Source of the DNA: an uncultured Solirubrobacteraceae bacterium
Lineage (GTDB): Bacteria; Actinomycetota; Thermoleophilia; Solirubrobacterales; Solirubrobacteraceae
Length of the DNA: 8,022 nucleotides
NCBI GenBank assembly: GCA_955652345.1
Contig: CATPBV010000315.1
Span: 1-8,022 of the forward strand
Direction of reading: 5' to 3'
The stretch's first letter is position 1, and every line of letters starts with the position of its first letter. Below are positions 1 to 6,870 of the stretch, in pieces. A program made the position numbers and the translations under genes. The notes beneath the pieces are model-generated. The model made no database searches and had not been told where the DNA came from. It saw nothing but the letters and a program-made list of their open reading frames with translations.

Positions 1-783
1 ACGCCGATCGGCAACCTCGCGGACGTCACGTTCCGGGTTCTTGCCGCGCTGGACGATGCCGACCTCGTCGCCTGCGAGGACACGCGGCGAACGCGGATCC
101 TGCTCGACCGCCACGGGATCAAGGCGCGCCTGATCAGCTACCACGAACACAACGAGCAGCGACGTTCGGCAGAGCTGGTGGCGCGGATCGGCGACGGCGC
201 GGTGGTGGCTCTTGTGTCCGACGCGGGGATGCCGCTTGTGTCAGACCCTGGGTTCGTGCTCGTCGGCGCGTGCATCGCCGCGGGGCTGCGCGTCGAGGTG
301 CTCCCGGGCCCGTCGGCGGTGCTGACAGCGCTCGTCGCAAGCGGCCTGCCGGCGCAGCGGTGGCGGTTCACCGGCTTTCTCCCGCGCAAGCGCGCCGAGC
401 TGATCGAGGCCTTCGCCTGCACCGAGACGCTCGTCGCGTTCGAGTCTCCGCGCCGCGTGACCGCGTCGCTGGCGGTTCTGGCGTCGGTCGATCCCGACCG
501 GCCGGTGGCGGTCTGCCGGGAGCTGACGAAAATGCACGAGGAGGTCGTGCGGGGCACCGCCGCGGAGCTAGCCGCGCGCTTGCAGGCGGAGCCTCCGCGC
601 GGCGAGGTGGTGCTGGTGGTGGGAGCGGGTCGCGCGGGCGCATCCGAGGCTGGCGCAGCCGTCGAGGCGTTGCGCAGACTCGTCGCGGCCGGGGCGAAGC
701 CACGGCCCGCCGCGGCGGTCGTCGCTGAGCTCACGGGACTGAGCGCAAACGCGCTGTATCGGGAGCTGACAGAGGCAGGCTAG
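1..783 (+). CDS. rsmI: 16S rRNA (cytidine-2'-O)-methyltransferase RsmI, 5' end missing
   Basis: The open frame enters from the left edge and ends at TAG 781-783, giving 260 residues. The family is usually about 275-290 residues, so only roughly the first 10-20 are outside the window. RsmI is a tetrapyrrole-methylase-fold enzyme that uses SAM to methylate the ribose of C1402 in 16S rRNA. Visible family signatures, numbered from the window edge, are TPIGNL (1-6), CEDTRRT (25-31), SYHEHNE (46-52), SDAGMPLVSDPG (73-84), LPGPSAV (101-107), TGFLPRK (124-130), FESPRR (147-152), ELTKMHEE (174-181) and GEVVLVV (201-207). The C-terminal helical tail (AELTGLSANALY) is also typical. The next gene, metG, begins 13 bases downstream on the same strand, so co-transcription is likely. 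The product is cytosolic. Identification is firm; only the start cannot be seen. Confidence 0.96.
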   Translation, partial: TPIGNLADVTFRVLAALDDADLVACEDTRRTRILLDRHGIKARLISYHEHNEQRRSAELVARIGDGAVVALVSDAGMPLVSDPGFVLVGACIAAGLRVEVLPGPSAVLTALVASGLPAQRWRFTGFLPRKRAELIEAFACTETLVAFESPRRVTASLAVLASVDPDRPVAVCRELTKMHEEVVRGTAAELAARLQAEPPRGEVVLVVGAGRAGASEAGAAVEALRRLVAAGAKPRPAAAVVAELTGLSANALYRELTEAG

Positions 784-796
784 CCTAGGCACGGCC

Positions 797-2305
797 GTGT
801 CCTTTTACGTCACCACGCCGATCTACTACGTGAACGCGCAGCCTCACCTGGGGCATGCATATACGACGATCGCGTGCGACGTACTCGCCCGGCACATGCG
901 ACAGCGCGGCGAGGACGTGTTCTTCCTGACTGGGACCGACGAGCACGGCGAGCCGGTCGCCGATGCTGCCCATGCCCTGGGAATTGAGCCGAAGGAGCTT
1001 GCCGACCGCAACGCTGAGCGCTTCAAGGCGCTGATGCCGCGGCTCGACGTCTCAAACGACTTCTTCATCCGCACTTCCGACCCCGAGCACGAGGCAAGGG
1101 TCCAGCAGGTCCTCCAGCGCGTGCACGACAACGGCCACGTCTACAAGGGCCTGTACGAGGGGTGGTACTGCCCGCGATGCGCGGACTTCAAGGTGGAGAA
1201 CGAGATCCTCGAGGGAAATCTCTGCCCCATCCACGAGATCGAGCTGGTGCGCGAGAAAGAGGAGAACTGGTTCTTTCGCCTCTCCACCTTTCAGGGTCCG
1301 CTCGAGCAGCTGTACGCGGAGCGCCCCGACTTCGTCATGCCCCGGCGCCACTTCAACGAAGCGTCCGCGTTCATCGCCCAGGGGCTCCAGGACGTGTCGC
1401 TGTCGCGCGCCCGGCTGAAGTGGGGCGTCACGGTCCCCTGGGACCCCTCGCACGTGTTCTACGTGTGGTTCGACGCGTTGCTCAACTACTACACCGCACT
1501 CGGCTACGCGCGGCCCGGCGAGGACCTGACCGATCGCTACTGGCCCGCGACGTATCACGTTATCGGCAAAGACATCCTCAAGTTCCACACGGTCTTCTGG
1601 CCCGCGATGCTGATGGCGGCCGACATCCAGGTGCCGGACCACGTATTCGTGCATGGCTTCCTGCTGGGGTCCGACGGGCGAAAGATGAGCAAGTCGCTGG
1701 GCAACGTCCTCGACCCGTTCGAGGTAATCGACGAGCTCGGGACCGACGCGCTGCGGTTCTACCTGATGCGCGACGTGGCGTTCGGATCGGACGGAGGCGT
1801 CGGGATGGATGCGGTCAGAGCGCGCTACGAAGCGGAGCTTGCGAACGAGTACGGGAACCTCGCGAGCCGGACGCTTGCGATGATCCTGCGCTACCGCGAC
1901 GGCAACGTCCCCGCGACCGCGACGGACTCCGAGCTGACCGCTGAGTTCGACGGCTTGCCTGAGCATGTGGCGTCGCTCCTAGATCGTGCCGAGCCCACCC
2001 AGGCGCTCGAGGCGATCTGGCAGCGGGTGCGCCGCTGCAACCGCTACGTCGAAGAGCGTGCGCCCTGGGTGCTCGCGCGCGACGGCGGCTCGGCGCCCCA
2101 GCTGGATCAGACGCTCGCCTCGCTCGCCGCCGGGGTTCGCTCCCTGAGCGTGTTGCTGCATCCGTACATGCCGGCAAGCACCGCGCGGCTTCTCGACGCG
2201 CTCGGAGAGCCTGAATTCGCCTACTCGCACGCTTCGTTCCCAGCGTCGGTGAACGAAGGCCGTGTGTCGCCGCTCGAGCCGCTGTTTCCGAAGCGCGGTC
2301 AGTGA
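797..2305 (+). CDS. metG: Methionyl-tRNA synthetase (MetRS), short Thermus-type
   Basis: This class I aminoacyl-tRNA synthetase charges tRNA-Met with methionine in the cytosol. It has 502 residues from GTG 797; the N-terminus MSFYVTTPIYYVN fits the family start exactly. An AGG at 787-789 lies 7 bases upstream as a weak ribosome site. Motifs in order are the HIGH-type sequence HLGH (17-20), GTDEHG (46-51), a single zinc knuckle with C125, C128, C143 and H146, the EENWFF segment (155-160), WFDALLNYY (224-232), IGKDILKFH (257-265) and KMSKS (296-300). The CxxC...CPxH knuckle is the one-zinc type of Thermus thermophilus MetRS, not the two-knuckle E. coli type. The anticodon-binding helical domain follows, including the RRCNRYVEERAPW segment, and the protein ends without the C-terminal EMAP/Trbp111-like dimerisation domain. 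Its TGA stop overlaps the GTG start of tatD. Confidence 0.97.
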   Translation: MSFYVTTPIYYVNAQPHLGHAYTTIACDVLARHMRQRGEDVFFLTGTDEHGEPVADAAHALGIEPKELADRNAERFKALMPRLDVSNDFFIRTSDPEHEARVQQVLQRVHDNGHVYKGLYEGWYCPRCADFKVENEILEGNLCPIHEIELVREKEENWFFRLSTFQGPLEQLYAERPDFVMPRRHFNEASAFIAQGLQDVSLSRARLKWGVTVPWDPSHVFYVWFDALLNYYTALGYARPGEDLTDRYWPATYHVIGKDILKFHTVFWPAMLMAADIQVPDHVFVHGFLLGSDGRKMSKSLGNVLDPFEVIDELGTDALRFYLMRDVAFGSDGGVGMDAVRARYEAELANEYGNLASRTLAMILRYRDGNVPATATDSELTAEFDGLPEHVASLLDRAEPTQALEAIWQRVRRCNRYVEERAPWVLARDGGSAPQLDQTLASLAAGVRSLSVLLHPYMPASTARLLDALGEPEFAYSHASFPASVNEGRVSPLEPLFPKRGQ

Positions 2306-3054
2306 ACGACAGCCATACGCACCTCGACCTGTGCGAGCCACCCGACGCCGAGCTGGTGGCCGCCGCGAGCGAGGCCGGCGTTACCAGGATCCTCACCGTC
2401 GGTCGTGACGGCGCCTCCTGTCGCGCGGCTCTTGCCGCCGCCGAGGACTTCCCGCAGGTGTACGCCGCAATGGGGCGCCACCCGAACGAGGCATCCGGTT
2501 TCGACGACGCCGATCTCGCCGAGCTTCAGGCGCTCGCCGCGCACCCCAAGTGCGCGGCAATCGGAGAGACAGGACTCGACTACTACCGCGACAATGCGCC
2601 TCGCTCCGATCAGCAGCGGGCCTTCGAGGCGCAGATCGATCTGGCCCGGCAGACCGGCAAGCCGCTCGTGATCCACACCCGGGCAGCCGCGGACGACACC
2701 CTCCGCACGCTCTCCGAACGCGCAGGCGAGCTGCCCGTGATCCTCCATTGCTTCTCGATGCCCGAGCGGATCGAGGAATGCCTGGCGCACGAGCGCTGGT
2801 GGATCTCATTCGCCGGAAACGTCACCTATCCGAAGGCGCAGGCCCTTCGGGTGGCCGCGATCCGGGTGCCCGCAGATCGCCTGCTGGTGGAGACGGACGC
2901 GCCGTTCCTGTCGCCCCAGCCGGTTCGCTCGAAGCGCAACGAGCCCGTGAACGTCGTGCGGACCGCGCAAGCGCTCGCCGTCGAGCGCCGCGTGTCCTAC
3001 GAACAGCTCGAGGCGGCGGTCGATCGCGCCGCGGCCGAGGTCCTGAGGTGGTGA
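2302..3054 (+). CDS. tatD: TatD-family metal-dependent DNase/hydrolase
   Basis: The product has 250 residues, the normal length for the family, and is a TIM-barrel amidohydrolase-fold protein. Characterised TatD proteins are metal-dependent 3'-5' exonucleases acting on DNA or RNA, with roles proposed in DNA repair and DNA degradation; a direct role in Tat secretion is not supported. Metal-site residues can be seen: H5 and H7 in SHTHLD, E89 in GETGLDYY, H125 in VIHTR, H149 in HCFS and D199 in ETDAPFL. The C-terminal signature SPQPVRSKRNEP (204-215) is also present. Small variations are GRHP in place of the commoner GIHP or GVHP, and HCFSM in place of HCFSG. The GTG start at 2302 lies inside metG's stop (GTGA), and the stop overlaps the start of rsmA in the same way, so translation is coupled on both sides. 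The metG-tatD-rsmA order is widely conserved in bacteria. The exact substrate is not predictable from sequence. Confidence 0.95.
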   Translation: MNDSHTHLDLCEPPDAELVAAASEAGVTRILTVGRDGASCRAALAAAEDFPQVYAAMGRHPNEASGFDDADLAELQALAAHPKCAAIGETGLDYYRDNAPRSDQQRAFEAQIDLARQTGKPLVIHTRAAADDTLRTLSERAGELPVILHCFSMPERIEECLAHERWWISFAGNVTYPKAQALRVAAIRVPADRLLVETDAPFLSPQPVRSKRNEPVNVVRTAQALAVERRVSYEQLEAAVDRAAAEVLRW

Positions 3055-3848
3055 ACGCGCGGCGCGCCACCGCTCGTACGCGGGCACTCGGACAGAACTT
3101 CCTCGTCGATCGCAACATCGTCGACGTGATCGAGCGGTTCGCGGAGCTGTCCGCCGGGGACGTGGTGCTGGAGGTCGGCGGCGGGCTCGGCGTCCTCTCG
3201 GAGCGGCTCGCAGCCCGCGCCGGTCACCTCCACGTGATCGAGGTCGACGCCCGGCTCGAGCAGCCGCTGCGCGAAGCCCTCGCGGACGCGCGGGACGTCG
3301 ACGTGCATATCGCCGACGCGCTGAAGGCCGATCTCTCGAAGCTCGCGCCCGCGCCCACGAAGGTGGTGGCAAATCTCCCCTATGGGATCGCCGCGACCAT
3401 CATCCTACGCACGATCGATCAGCTCCCCGAGGTTCAGCGGTGGGTCGTGATGGTCCAGCGGGAGGTGGGCGAGCGGCTCGCCGCGGCGGCGGGAAGCTCT
3501 GCGTACGGAGCGTCCTCGGTGCTCGCCCAGCTCTCGTGCGAGGTGAAGGTCCTGCGGCGGATCTCGAGGAGCGTGTTCCGGCCCATCCCCAACGTCGACT
3601 CCGTGTTGCTCGGCCTGATCCGGCGTGGCCCCGGCCCTGCGCCAAATGTGCGGGAGCTGGTTCACCAGGCATTCGCGCATCGCCGCAAGGCCCTTGCGGG
3701 GTCGCTGGCGCTGGCCCCCGGGGCATCCCCGGACGTCCGCGAGCGCGCCCGCGACGCGTTGGTCGCCCTCGGCCACCCGCCGGATGAGCGCGCGCAGCGG
3801 CTCGACCCGGAAGAGTTTCGCGCGCTCGCTGCGAAGCTCACGCGATGA
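3051..3848 (+). CDS. rsmA: 16S rRNA (A1518/A1519-N6)-dimethyltransferase RsmA/KsgA
   Basis: This SAM-dependent enzyme dimethylates two adjacent adenosines near the 3' end of 16S rRNA and acts as a late small-subunit assembly checkpoint. Its loss classically gives kasugamycin resistance. The product has 265 residues from GTG 3051. Motifs are LGQNFL (13-18), the SAM loop EVGGGLGVL (41-49), an acidic residue after it in VIEVD (62-66), motif IV NLPYG (108-112), VQREVGERL (135-143), AYGASSVL (151-158), FRPIPNVDS (176-184) and HRRKAL (210-215). The first glycine-rich loop has GGG where GPG is usual, which is conservative. The start is either GTG 3051, which overlaps tatD's stop as GTGA, or the GTG just before it at 3048. 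A GAGG at 3037-3040 sits 7-10 bases upstream of these. The frame stays open far upstream through tatD, but that extension is not real. The stop overlaps ispE's ATG. Confidence 0.96.
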   Translation: MNARRATARTRALGQNFLVDRNIVDVIERFAELSAGDVVLEVGGGLGVLSERLAARAGHLHVIEVDARLEQPLREALADARDVDVHIADALKADLSKLAPAPTKVVANLPYGIAATIILRTIDQLPEVQRWVVMVQREVGERLAAAAGSSAYGASSVLAQLSCEVKVLRRISRSVFRPIPNVDSVLLGLIRRGPGPAPNVRELVHQAFAHRRKALAGSLALAPGASPDVRERARDALVALGHPPDERAQRLDPEEFRALAAKLTR

Positions 3849-4759
3849 CGCGGCGCACGCTCGGCTACGCGAAGGTCAACCTGTCCCTGTTCCTGGGGCC
3901 GGTACGCCCCGACGGCCGCCACGAGCTCGTGACGCTGATGGAGTCGCTGTCGCTGGCGGACGGAGTGACGATGGCGACGGTCTCCGACGGCCCCGACCGC
4001 GTGATCTGTCCGGCCGTCGAAGGACCAAACCTGGCGGCGGCCGCCCTCGAGGCGCTGCGCGCGCATGGCTGGGATGCGCCACCGGTCACGGTCACGATCG
4101 ACAAGCGAATCCCGGTGGCGGGCGGCATGGGCGGCGGGTCCGCGGATGCTGCCGCGGCGCTGCGGCTCGCGGACGAGCTGGCGCCGATAGCCCCAGGCCC
4201 GCTCGCCGAGATAGCGGCGTCGCTCGGATCGGACGTGCCAGGCCTGCTCGATCCCGGCGCCGTCGTCGCGACCGGGGCCGGTGAGGCGGTGACGCCGGTC
4301 GCCGAGCTCGCGCCGCATGCGTTCGCGATCCTGCCGCAGCGAGTCGGGCTCTCGACCGCGGAGGTGTACGTGCAGGCTGACCGTATGGGTCTCGCTCGGT
4401 CCGCGGACGGTCTCGATCAGACTCGACGAGCGCTCCTTGCGGCGCTTGCGACCGATGCTGAGCTGCCGACCGCGGTGCTCGTCAACGACCTCCAGGCGGC
4501 GGCGCTGGCGCTCGCCCCACAGATCGAGGACGCGCTGCGCGCGCTCGGCGATGCGGGCGCCGATCACGTCACGGTGTGTGGCTCAGGCCCGACCGTCGCC
4601 GGTGTGTTCTGGGGTCCAGAGGCCAGCGAGCGCGCGCAGGCCGCTGCAGCAACGCTGGCCGGCCGGCATCCCGGCGCGGTCGTCGCGGAGCCTGTCGCGC
4701 GAGCGGTCGGCGCCGGCGGCGGAGCCCATCTGCAAGGTGGGGCACAATCTGGGCGATGA
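3845..4759 (+). CDS. ispE: 4-diphosphocytidyl-2-C-methyl-D-erythritol kinase IspE
   Basis: IspE is the ATP-dependent GHMP kinase of the MEP (non-mevalonate) pathway. It phosphorylates the 2-hydroxyl of CDP-methylerythritol on the way to IPP and DMAPP. The product has 304 residues, normal length. Visible features are YAKVNLSL (8-15) with catalytic K10, RPDGRHEL (21-28), the GHMP ATP loop PVAGGMGGGSADAA (90-103), catalytic D130 in GSDVP, VNDLQAAA (213-220) and CGSGPTVAGVF (245-255). E. coli IspE has Tyr25 stacking on the cytosine ring; here residue 25 is Arg while His26 is kept. The second stacking aromatic appears to be Y175, in place of E. coli Phe185. The C-terminal 20 residues are Gly/Ala-rich and probably disordered. 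The ATG start lies in rsmA's stop (ATGA). Its own stop overlaps the ATG of the next small gene. rsmA-ispE adjacency is common in actinobacteria. Confidence 0.95.
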   Translation: MTRRTLGYAKVNLSLFLGPVRPDGRHELVTLMESLSLADGVTMATVSDGPDRVICPAVEGPNLAAAALEALRAHGWDAPPVTVTIDKRIPVAGGMGGGSADAAAALRLADELAPIAPGPLAEIAASLGSDVPGLLDPGAVVATGAGEAVTPVAELAPHAFAILPQRVGLSTAEVYVQADRMGLARSADGLDQTRRALLAALATDAELPTAVLVNDLQAAALALAPQIEDALRALGDAGADHVTVCGSGPTVAGVFWGPEASERAQAAAATLAGRHPGAVVAEPVARAVGAGGGAHLQGGAQSGR

Positions 4760-4977
4760 GCAACACGGCGATCACATACCTGGTCGGCGCCTCCCTCGGA
4801 GTCTTCGGGCTGGCGGTGTTCCTCGCGCTCGTTGTGATCCCGACGGTTACGGCCTATCGTCGCTCGCTCGAGCGAGTGGCTGCGGTGGTCCTGTCTTTGT
4901 ACGTGCTGGCCGCGCTGGTCGGGGTTGGGCTCCTGCTCGGCGCGATCGTCGTGGTGGAGTGGCCTCGGGTCTTCTGA
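4756..4977 (+). CDS. Small two-helix membrane protein of unknown function
   Basis: This is a 73-residue protein beginning at ATG 4756, inside the ispE stop codon (ATGA), and ending at TGA 4975-4977. I do not recognise a family. Two long hydrophobic segments can be seen, at about residues 8-34 and 42-68. They are joined by a short basic loop with RRSLER at 35-40, and the protein ends with a short EWPRVF tail. By the positive-inside rule the loop would face the cytoplasm, with both termini outside. There is no signal peptidase site, no cysteine and no obvious catalytic residue, so a structural, regulatory or partner role is more likely than an enzyme. Support for it being real comes from the start-stop overlap, which continues the pattern of four preceding gene junctions, and from coherent membrane-protein composition. 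An AAGGTGGGG run at 4734-4742 lies somewhat far upstream (13 bases) to be an ideal ribosome site, so coupling probably drives initiation. Function is unknown. Confidence 0.8.
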   Translation: MSNTAITYLVGASLGVFGLAVFLALVVIPTVTAYRRSLERVAAVVLSLYVLAALVGVGLLLGAIVVVEWPRVF

Positions 4978-5038
4978 GGCCTCCAGTGGGCCCTTGAGCG
5001 CGGACAGCGCCCCGCATCGCGAGTCTCGGCTGGCTTCC

Positions 5039-6223
5039 GTGCCCGACCTCGCCTCGCTTGCAGCGGTGACCGATGCGATCGAGGGCGGCGCGGGTCTGCC
5101 CGAGATCCTGCGGGCCGCCGCTCGGGCACTCGACACGAGCCTGATCCTGATCGACCGATCCGGCACCGTGCTGGCTGCAGCCGCACGGTCGCCGGCTGAC
5201 GAGCGCTCGCTGATGCGGGACGCTCACGACGTCGTCACGATCGCGCTGAAGGTCGCGGACACTCCGGTCGGGCGACTGCGGATGCGCGTTCGCGAGCAAG
5301 GCCCGGACGCCTCTGTGCTCCGCCTGCTGAGCGCCCTGATCGCCTCGGAGGTCGAGCGCGTGCGTGCTCCCGAGCGAGCTTCGGAGGAAGCGAGGGCCAG
5401 GCTCCTACGGGCCGTGCTCGAAGGCGGCATCGAGGACCGCGACGAGATGATCTCGCGCGGCAAGGAGCTTGGCATCGACCTTGACGGCGGCGCCGGCGTG
5501 GTCGTGGTCCGGGCGCATCCCCGCAAGCCGACGCAGGAGGATTGGCGCCGGAGGCTCCTTGCGCTCGCGGCGCGGGGGGCGCGATCGGCGGCATCCGGTT
5601 CGATCGCCGCGGCGGCGCCGGAAGCGGATGAGGTCAGGGTTCTCGTTCCCGATCCCGACGGCGAAGTCGTGCGGCGTGCTGCCGCTGCGATCCTGCGCGA
5701 GCTCGAGTCCGGGCTTCCCGGGTTTGCATTCGCGCTGGGACGTAGCCGCAGGGCAGCCGACCCACTGGGGCTGCCGCGCGCGGGCCACGAGGCGCTGCTC
5801 GCGGCGAATGTCGTCGAGGGGGACCCGGACCGCTCTGAGCTGGCGTTCGAGGAGACCGGCACCTATCAGCTGCTCCTCCCGCACATGAACGATCCCGCCG
5901 AGCTGCGGCGCTTCTACGACGAGACCGTGCGGCCGATCGCGGCGTACGACGAGCAGTACGAGACGGACCTGCTGGGAACGCTCTCGACATTCCTCGACTG
6001 CGATGCGAACGTCAACGCGACCGCCGCGCGCCTGTTCACCCACCGTCACACCGTGCGTTATCGCTTCGAGCGCGTGCGCGAGCTCACCGGGCTTGATGTG
6101 TCCTCGACCGACGGCCGCGAGAAGCTGTCGCTCGGACTCAAGGCGATGCGTGTCCTGGGGATCGCGCCGGCCCGAGGCCCGGCCACCGAGCCCGGGGCCG
6201 AGGGCGGTCGGGTCCCGCGCTAG
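5039..6223 (+). CDS. PucR/CdaR-family transcriptional regulator
   Basis: The product has 394 residues from GTG 5039. An in-frame TTG at 4994 would add 15 polar residues; neither start has a good ribosome site, so the N-terminus is uncertain. The architecture, read from residue pattern, is an N-terminal sensor-like GAF-type region (about 15-105, including LDTSLILIDRSGTVLAAA), then a linker helix. A CdaR-type degenerate GGDEF-like domain follows (about 145-275, ending in the hallmark FEETGTYQLLL). The C-terminal PucR helix-turn-helix is at about 308-370, with LLGTLSTFLDCDANVNATA followed by THRHTVRYRFERVRELTG. Family members are DNA-binding regulators, often activators of purine, allantoin, amino-acid or sugar-acid catabolism. 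The effector here cannot be predicted. The gene follows the small membrane-protein gene on the same strand after 16-61 bases with no terminator, so it may be read from the upstream operon. It converges on the TetR gene. The roughly 20-residue tail after the HTH is Pro/Gly/Arg-rich. Confidence 0.9.
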   Translation: MPDLASLAAVTDAIEGGAGLPEILRAAARALDTSLILIDRSGTVLAAAARSPADERSLMRDAHDVVTIALKVADTPVGRLRMRVREQGPDASVLRLLSALIASEVERVRAPERASEEARARLLRAVLEGGIEDRDEMISRGKELGIDLDGGAGVVVVRAHPRKPTQEDWRRRLLALAARGARSAASGSIAAAAPEADEVRVLVPDPDGEVVRRAAAAILRELESGLPGFAFALGRSRRAADPLGLPRAGHEALLAANVVEGDPDRSELAFEETGTYQLLLPHMNDPAELRRFYDETVRPIAAYDEQYETDLLGTLSTFLDCDANVNATAARLFTHRHTVRYRFERVRELTGLDVSSTDGREKLSLGLKAMRVLGIAPARGPATEPGAEGGRVPR

Positions 6224-6232
6224 GGCGCCCTA
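6221..6232. repeat. 12-bp perfect palindrome holding both convergent stop codons
   Basis: TAGGGCGCCCTA is its own reverse complement. Its left TAG is the stop of the PucR-type gene and its right CTA is the TAG stop, read on the minus strand, of the TetR gene. Only six bases separate the two coding regions. There is no loop or T-tract, so it is not a convincing intrinsic terminator in this form. It may be no more than a by-product of identical stop codons facing each other in GC-rich DNA. Confidence 0.6.
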
Positions 6233-6823
6233 CGCGCGGTCCTGCTCCGGTCCTGCCTCCAGAGCCCTCGCAACCGCGCCGGCCGCCAGCTCGCCCGCGA
6301 TCTCGAGCGGCTCGGTGCTCCGGAGCGCGCGTGCGAGCACGAACGCTCCCTCGAGCGCCGCAAGCATCGCGATCGTCAGCTCGCGAGCTCGTCGTTCGTC
6401 GAGACCCGCTTCGACGTGCCGGCGGGCCCCGGCTGCGATCCAGCTCTCGAACACCTCGGCGCACGCCGCCCGCATCTGCTCACTGGTGCTCGAGGTCTCG
6501 AGTGCGACCGTCGCGATCGGGCAGGCGTCGGCATAGCCGGTCTCGCGCAGATGCTCAGCCGCACCCTCGAAGAAGTCGCGCACGCCCGTGACCAGGTCTG
6601 GCGCTGGATCGAGCACGGCGGGTATCAGCTGCTCGTAGATCGCGCCGGAGACCCTGATCGCCTCGGCGCCGAGCTGTTCCTTGCCGCCTGGGAAGAAGTG
6701 GTAGAGCGAGCCGAACGGCGCCTCGGCCGCCGCCACGATCTGCTTGACCCCGGTTGCCGCGTAGCCCTGCGCGCGGAACAGCTCGGCACTCGCGTCGACG
6801 ATGCGCTCTCGTGTGCTCGACAT
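6230..6823 (-). CDS. TetR-family repressor, LmrA/YxaF (QdoR)-like
   Basis: The product has 197 residues, typical for TetR regulators. ATG at 6823-6821 is preceded by a strong minus-strand ribosome site (GGGAGGGAG, plus coordinates 6829-6837, with GGAGG 8 bases from the start). The N-terminal DNA-binding domain reads TRERIVDASAELFRAQGY (4-21), then TGVKQIVAAA (24-33) and the recognition helix FGSLYHFFPGGKEQL (37-51). The ligand-binding half carries ACPIATVALET (100-110), which is characteristic of the LmrA/YxaF subgroup; the Bacillus proteins of that subgroup repress lmrAB and yxaGH and respond to flavonoids. The ligand here is unknown. The gene is divergent from an NTF2-like gene across a 72-bp spacer with TAGA/TCTA inverted repeats, so autoregulation and control of that neighbour are likely. 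It is convergent with the PucR-type gene. The family call is firm; the subgroup is a motif-based judgement. Confidence 0.93.
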   Translation of the reverse strand: MSSTRERIVDASAELFRAQGYAATGVKQIVAAAEAPFGSLYHFFPGGKEQLGAEAIRVSGAIYEQLIPAVLDPAPDLVTGVRDFFEGAAEHLRETGYADACPIATVALETSSTSEQMRAACAEVFESWIAAGARRHVEAGLDERRARELTIAMLAALEGAFVLARALRSTEPLEIAGELAAGAVARALEAGPEQDRA

Positions 6824-6828
6824 TGCAG

Positions 6829-6837
6829 CTCCCTCCC
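6829..6837 (-). promoter_or_regulatory. Ribosome binding site of the TetR gene
   Basis: Read on the minus strand the sequence is GGGAGGGAG, with its GGAGG core 8 bases from the ATG at 6823. It supports 6823 as the start and shows that this message has a leader, unlike the coupled genes of the left half. Confidence 0.7.
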
Positions 6838-6857
6838 GGGTTTCGGTGCTCGTGTAG

Positions 6858-6870
6858 TCTACTCAGTAGA
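6858..6870. promoter_or_regulatory. Inverted repeat TCTACT-c-AGTAGA in the divergent spacer
   Basis: Two perfect 6-bp arms flank a single central C at 6864. The repeat lies between the divergent TetR and NTF2-like genes and shares its right TAGA (6867-6870) with the second inverted repeat just downstream. A TAnnnT match (TAGTCT, 6855-6860) overlaps its left arm and could be a -10 element for the rightward gene, but no clear -35 was found. A TetR-family operator role is inferred from location and symmetry. Confidence 0.5.

Noticed and set aside
845..856. HLGH in place of HIGH in MetRS as a possible defect.
   Set aside because: The second position of the HIGH motif varies freely in the family, and KMSKS and the zinc ligands are intact.
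1052..1966. 304-codon open frame on the minus strand, antisense to metG.
   Set aside because: It is a GC-rich shadow of metG with no recognisable motifs, while the + frame encodes an unmistakable MetRS.
2550..3050. Upstream extension of the rsmA frame through most of tatD, giving a 432-residue protein.
   Set aside because: It overlaps tatD in another frame, is Arg-rich low-complexity sequence, and the RsmA family starts just before LGQNFL. The GTG at 3051 (or 3048) explains the gene.
3662..4567. 301-codon open frame on the minus strand across rsmA and ispE.
   Set aside because: Arg/Gly/Glu-rich shadow sequence antisense to two firmly identified genes, with no family motif or ribosome site.
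4576..4755. Upstream in-frame extension of the small membrane protein to 133 residues.
   Set aside because: The extra N-terminus is Arg-rich, overlaps ispE out of frame, and would replace a clean hydrophobic start. The ATGA overlap at 4756 fits the operon pattern.
4976..4983. GAGGCCTC palindrome just after the membrane-protein gene as a terminator.
   Set aside because: It has 4-bp arms with no loop and no T-tract; a palindrome this short is expected by chance in GC-rich DNA.
4925..5038. Longer start of the PucR-type gene inside the membrane-protein gene.
   Set aside because: It would overlap the membrane-protein gene by about 50 bases with no ribosome site. The sensor region is complete from 5039 or 4994.
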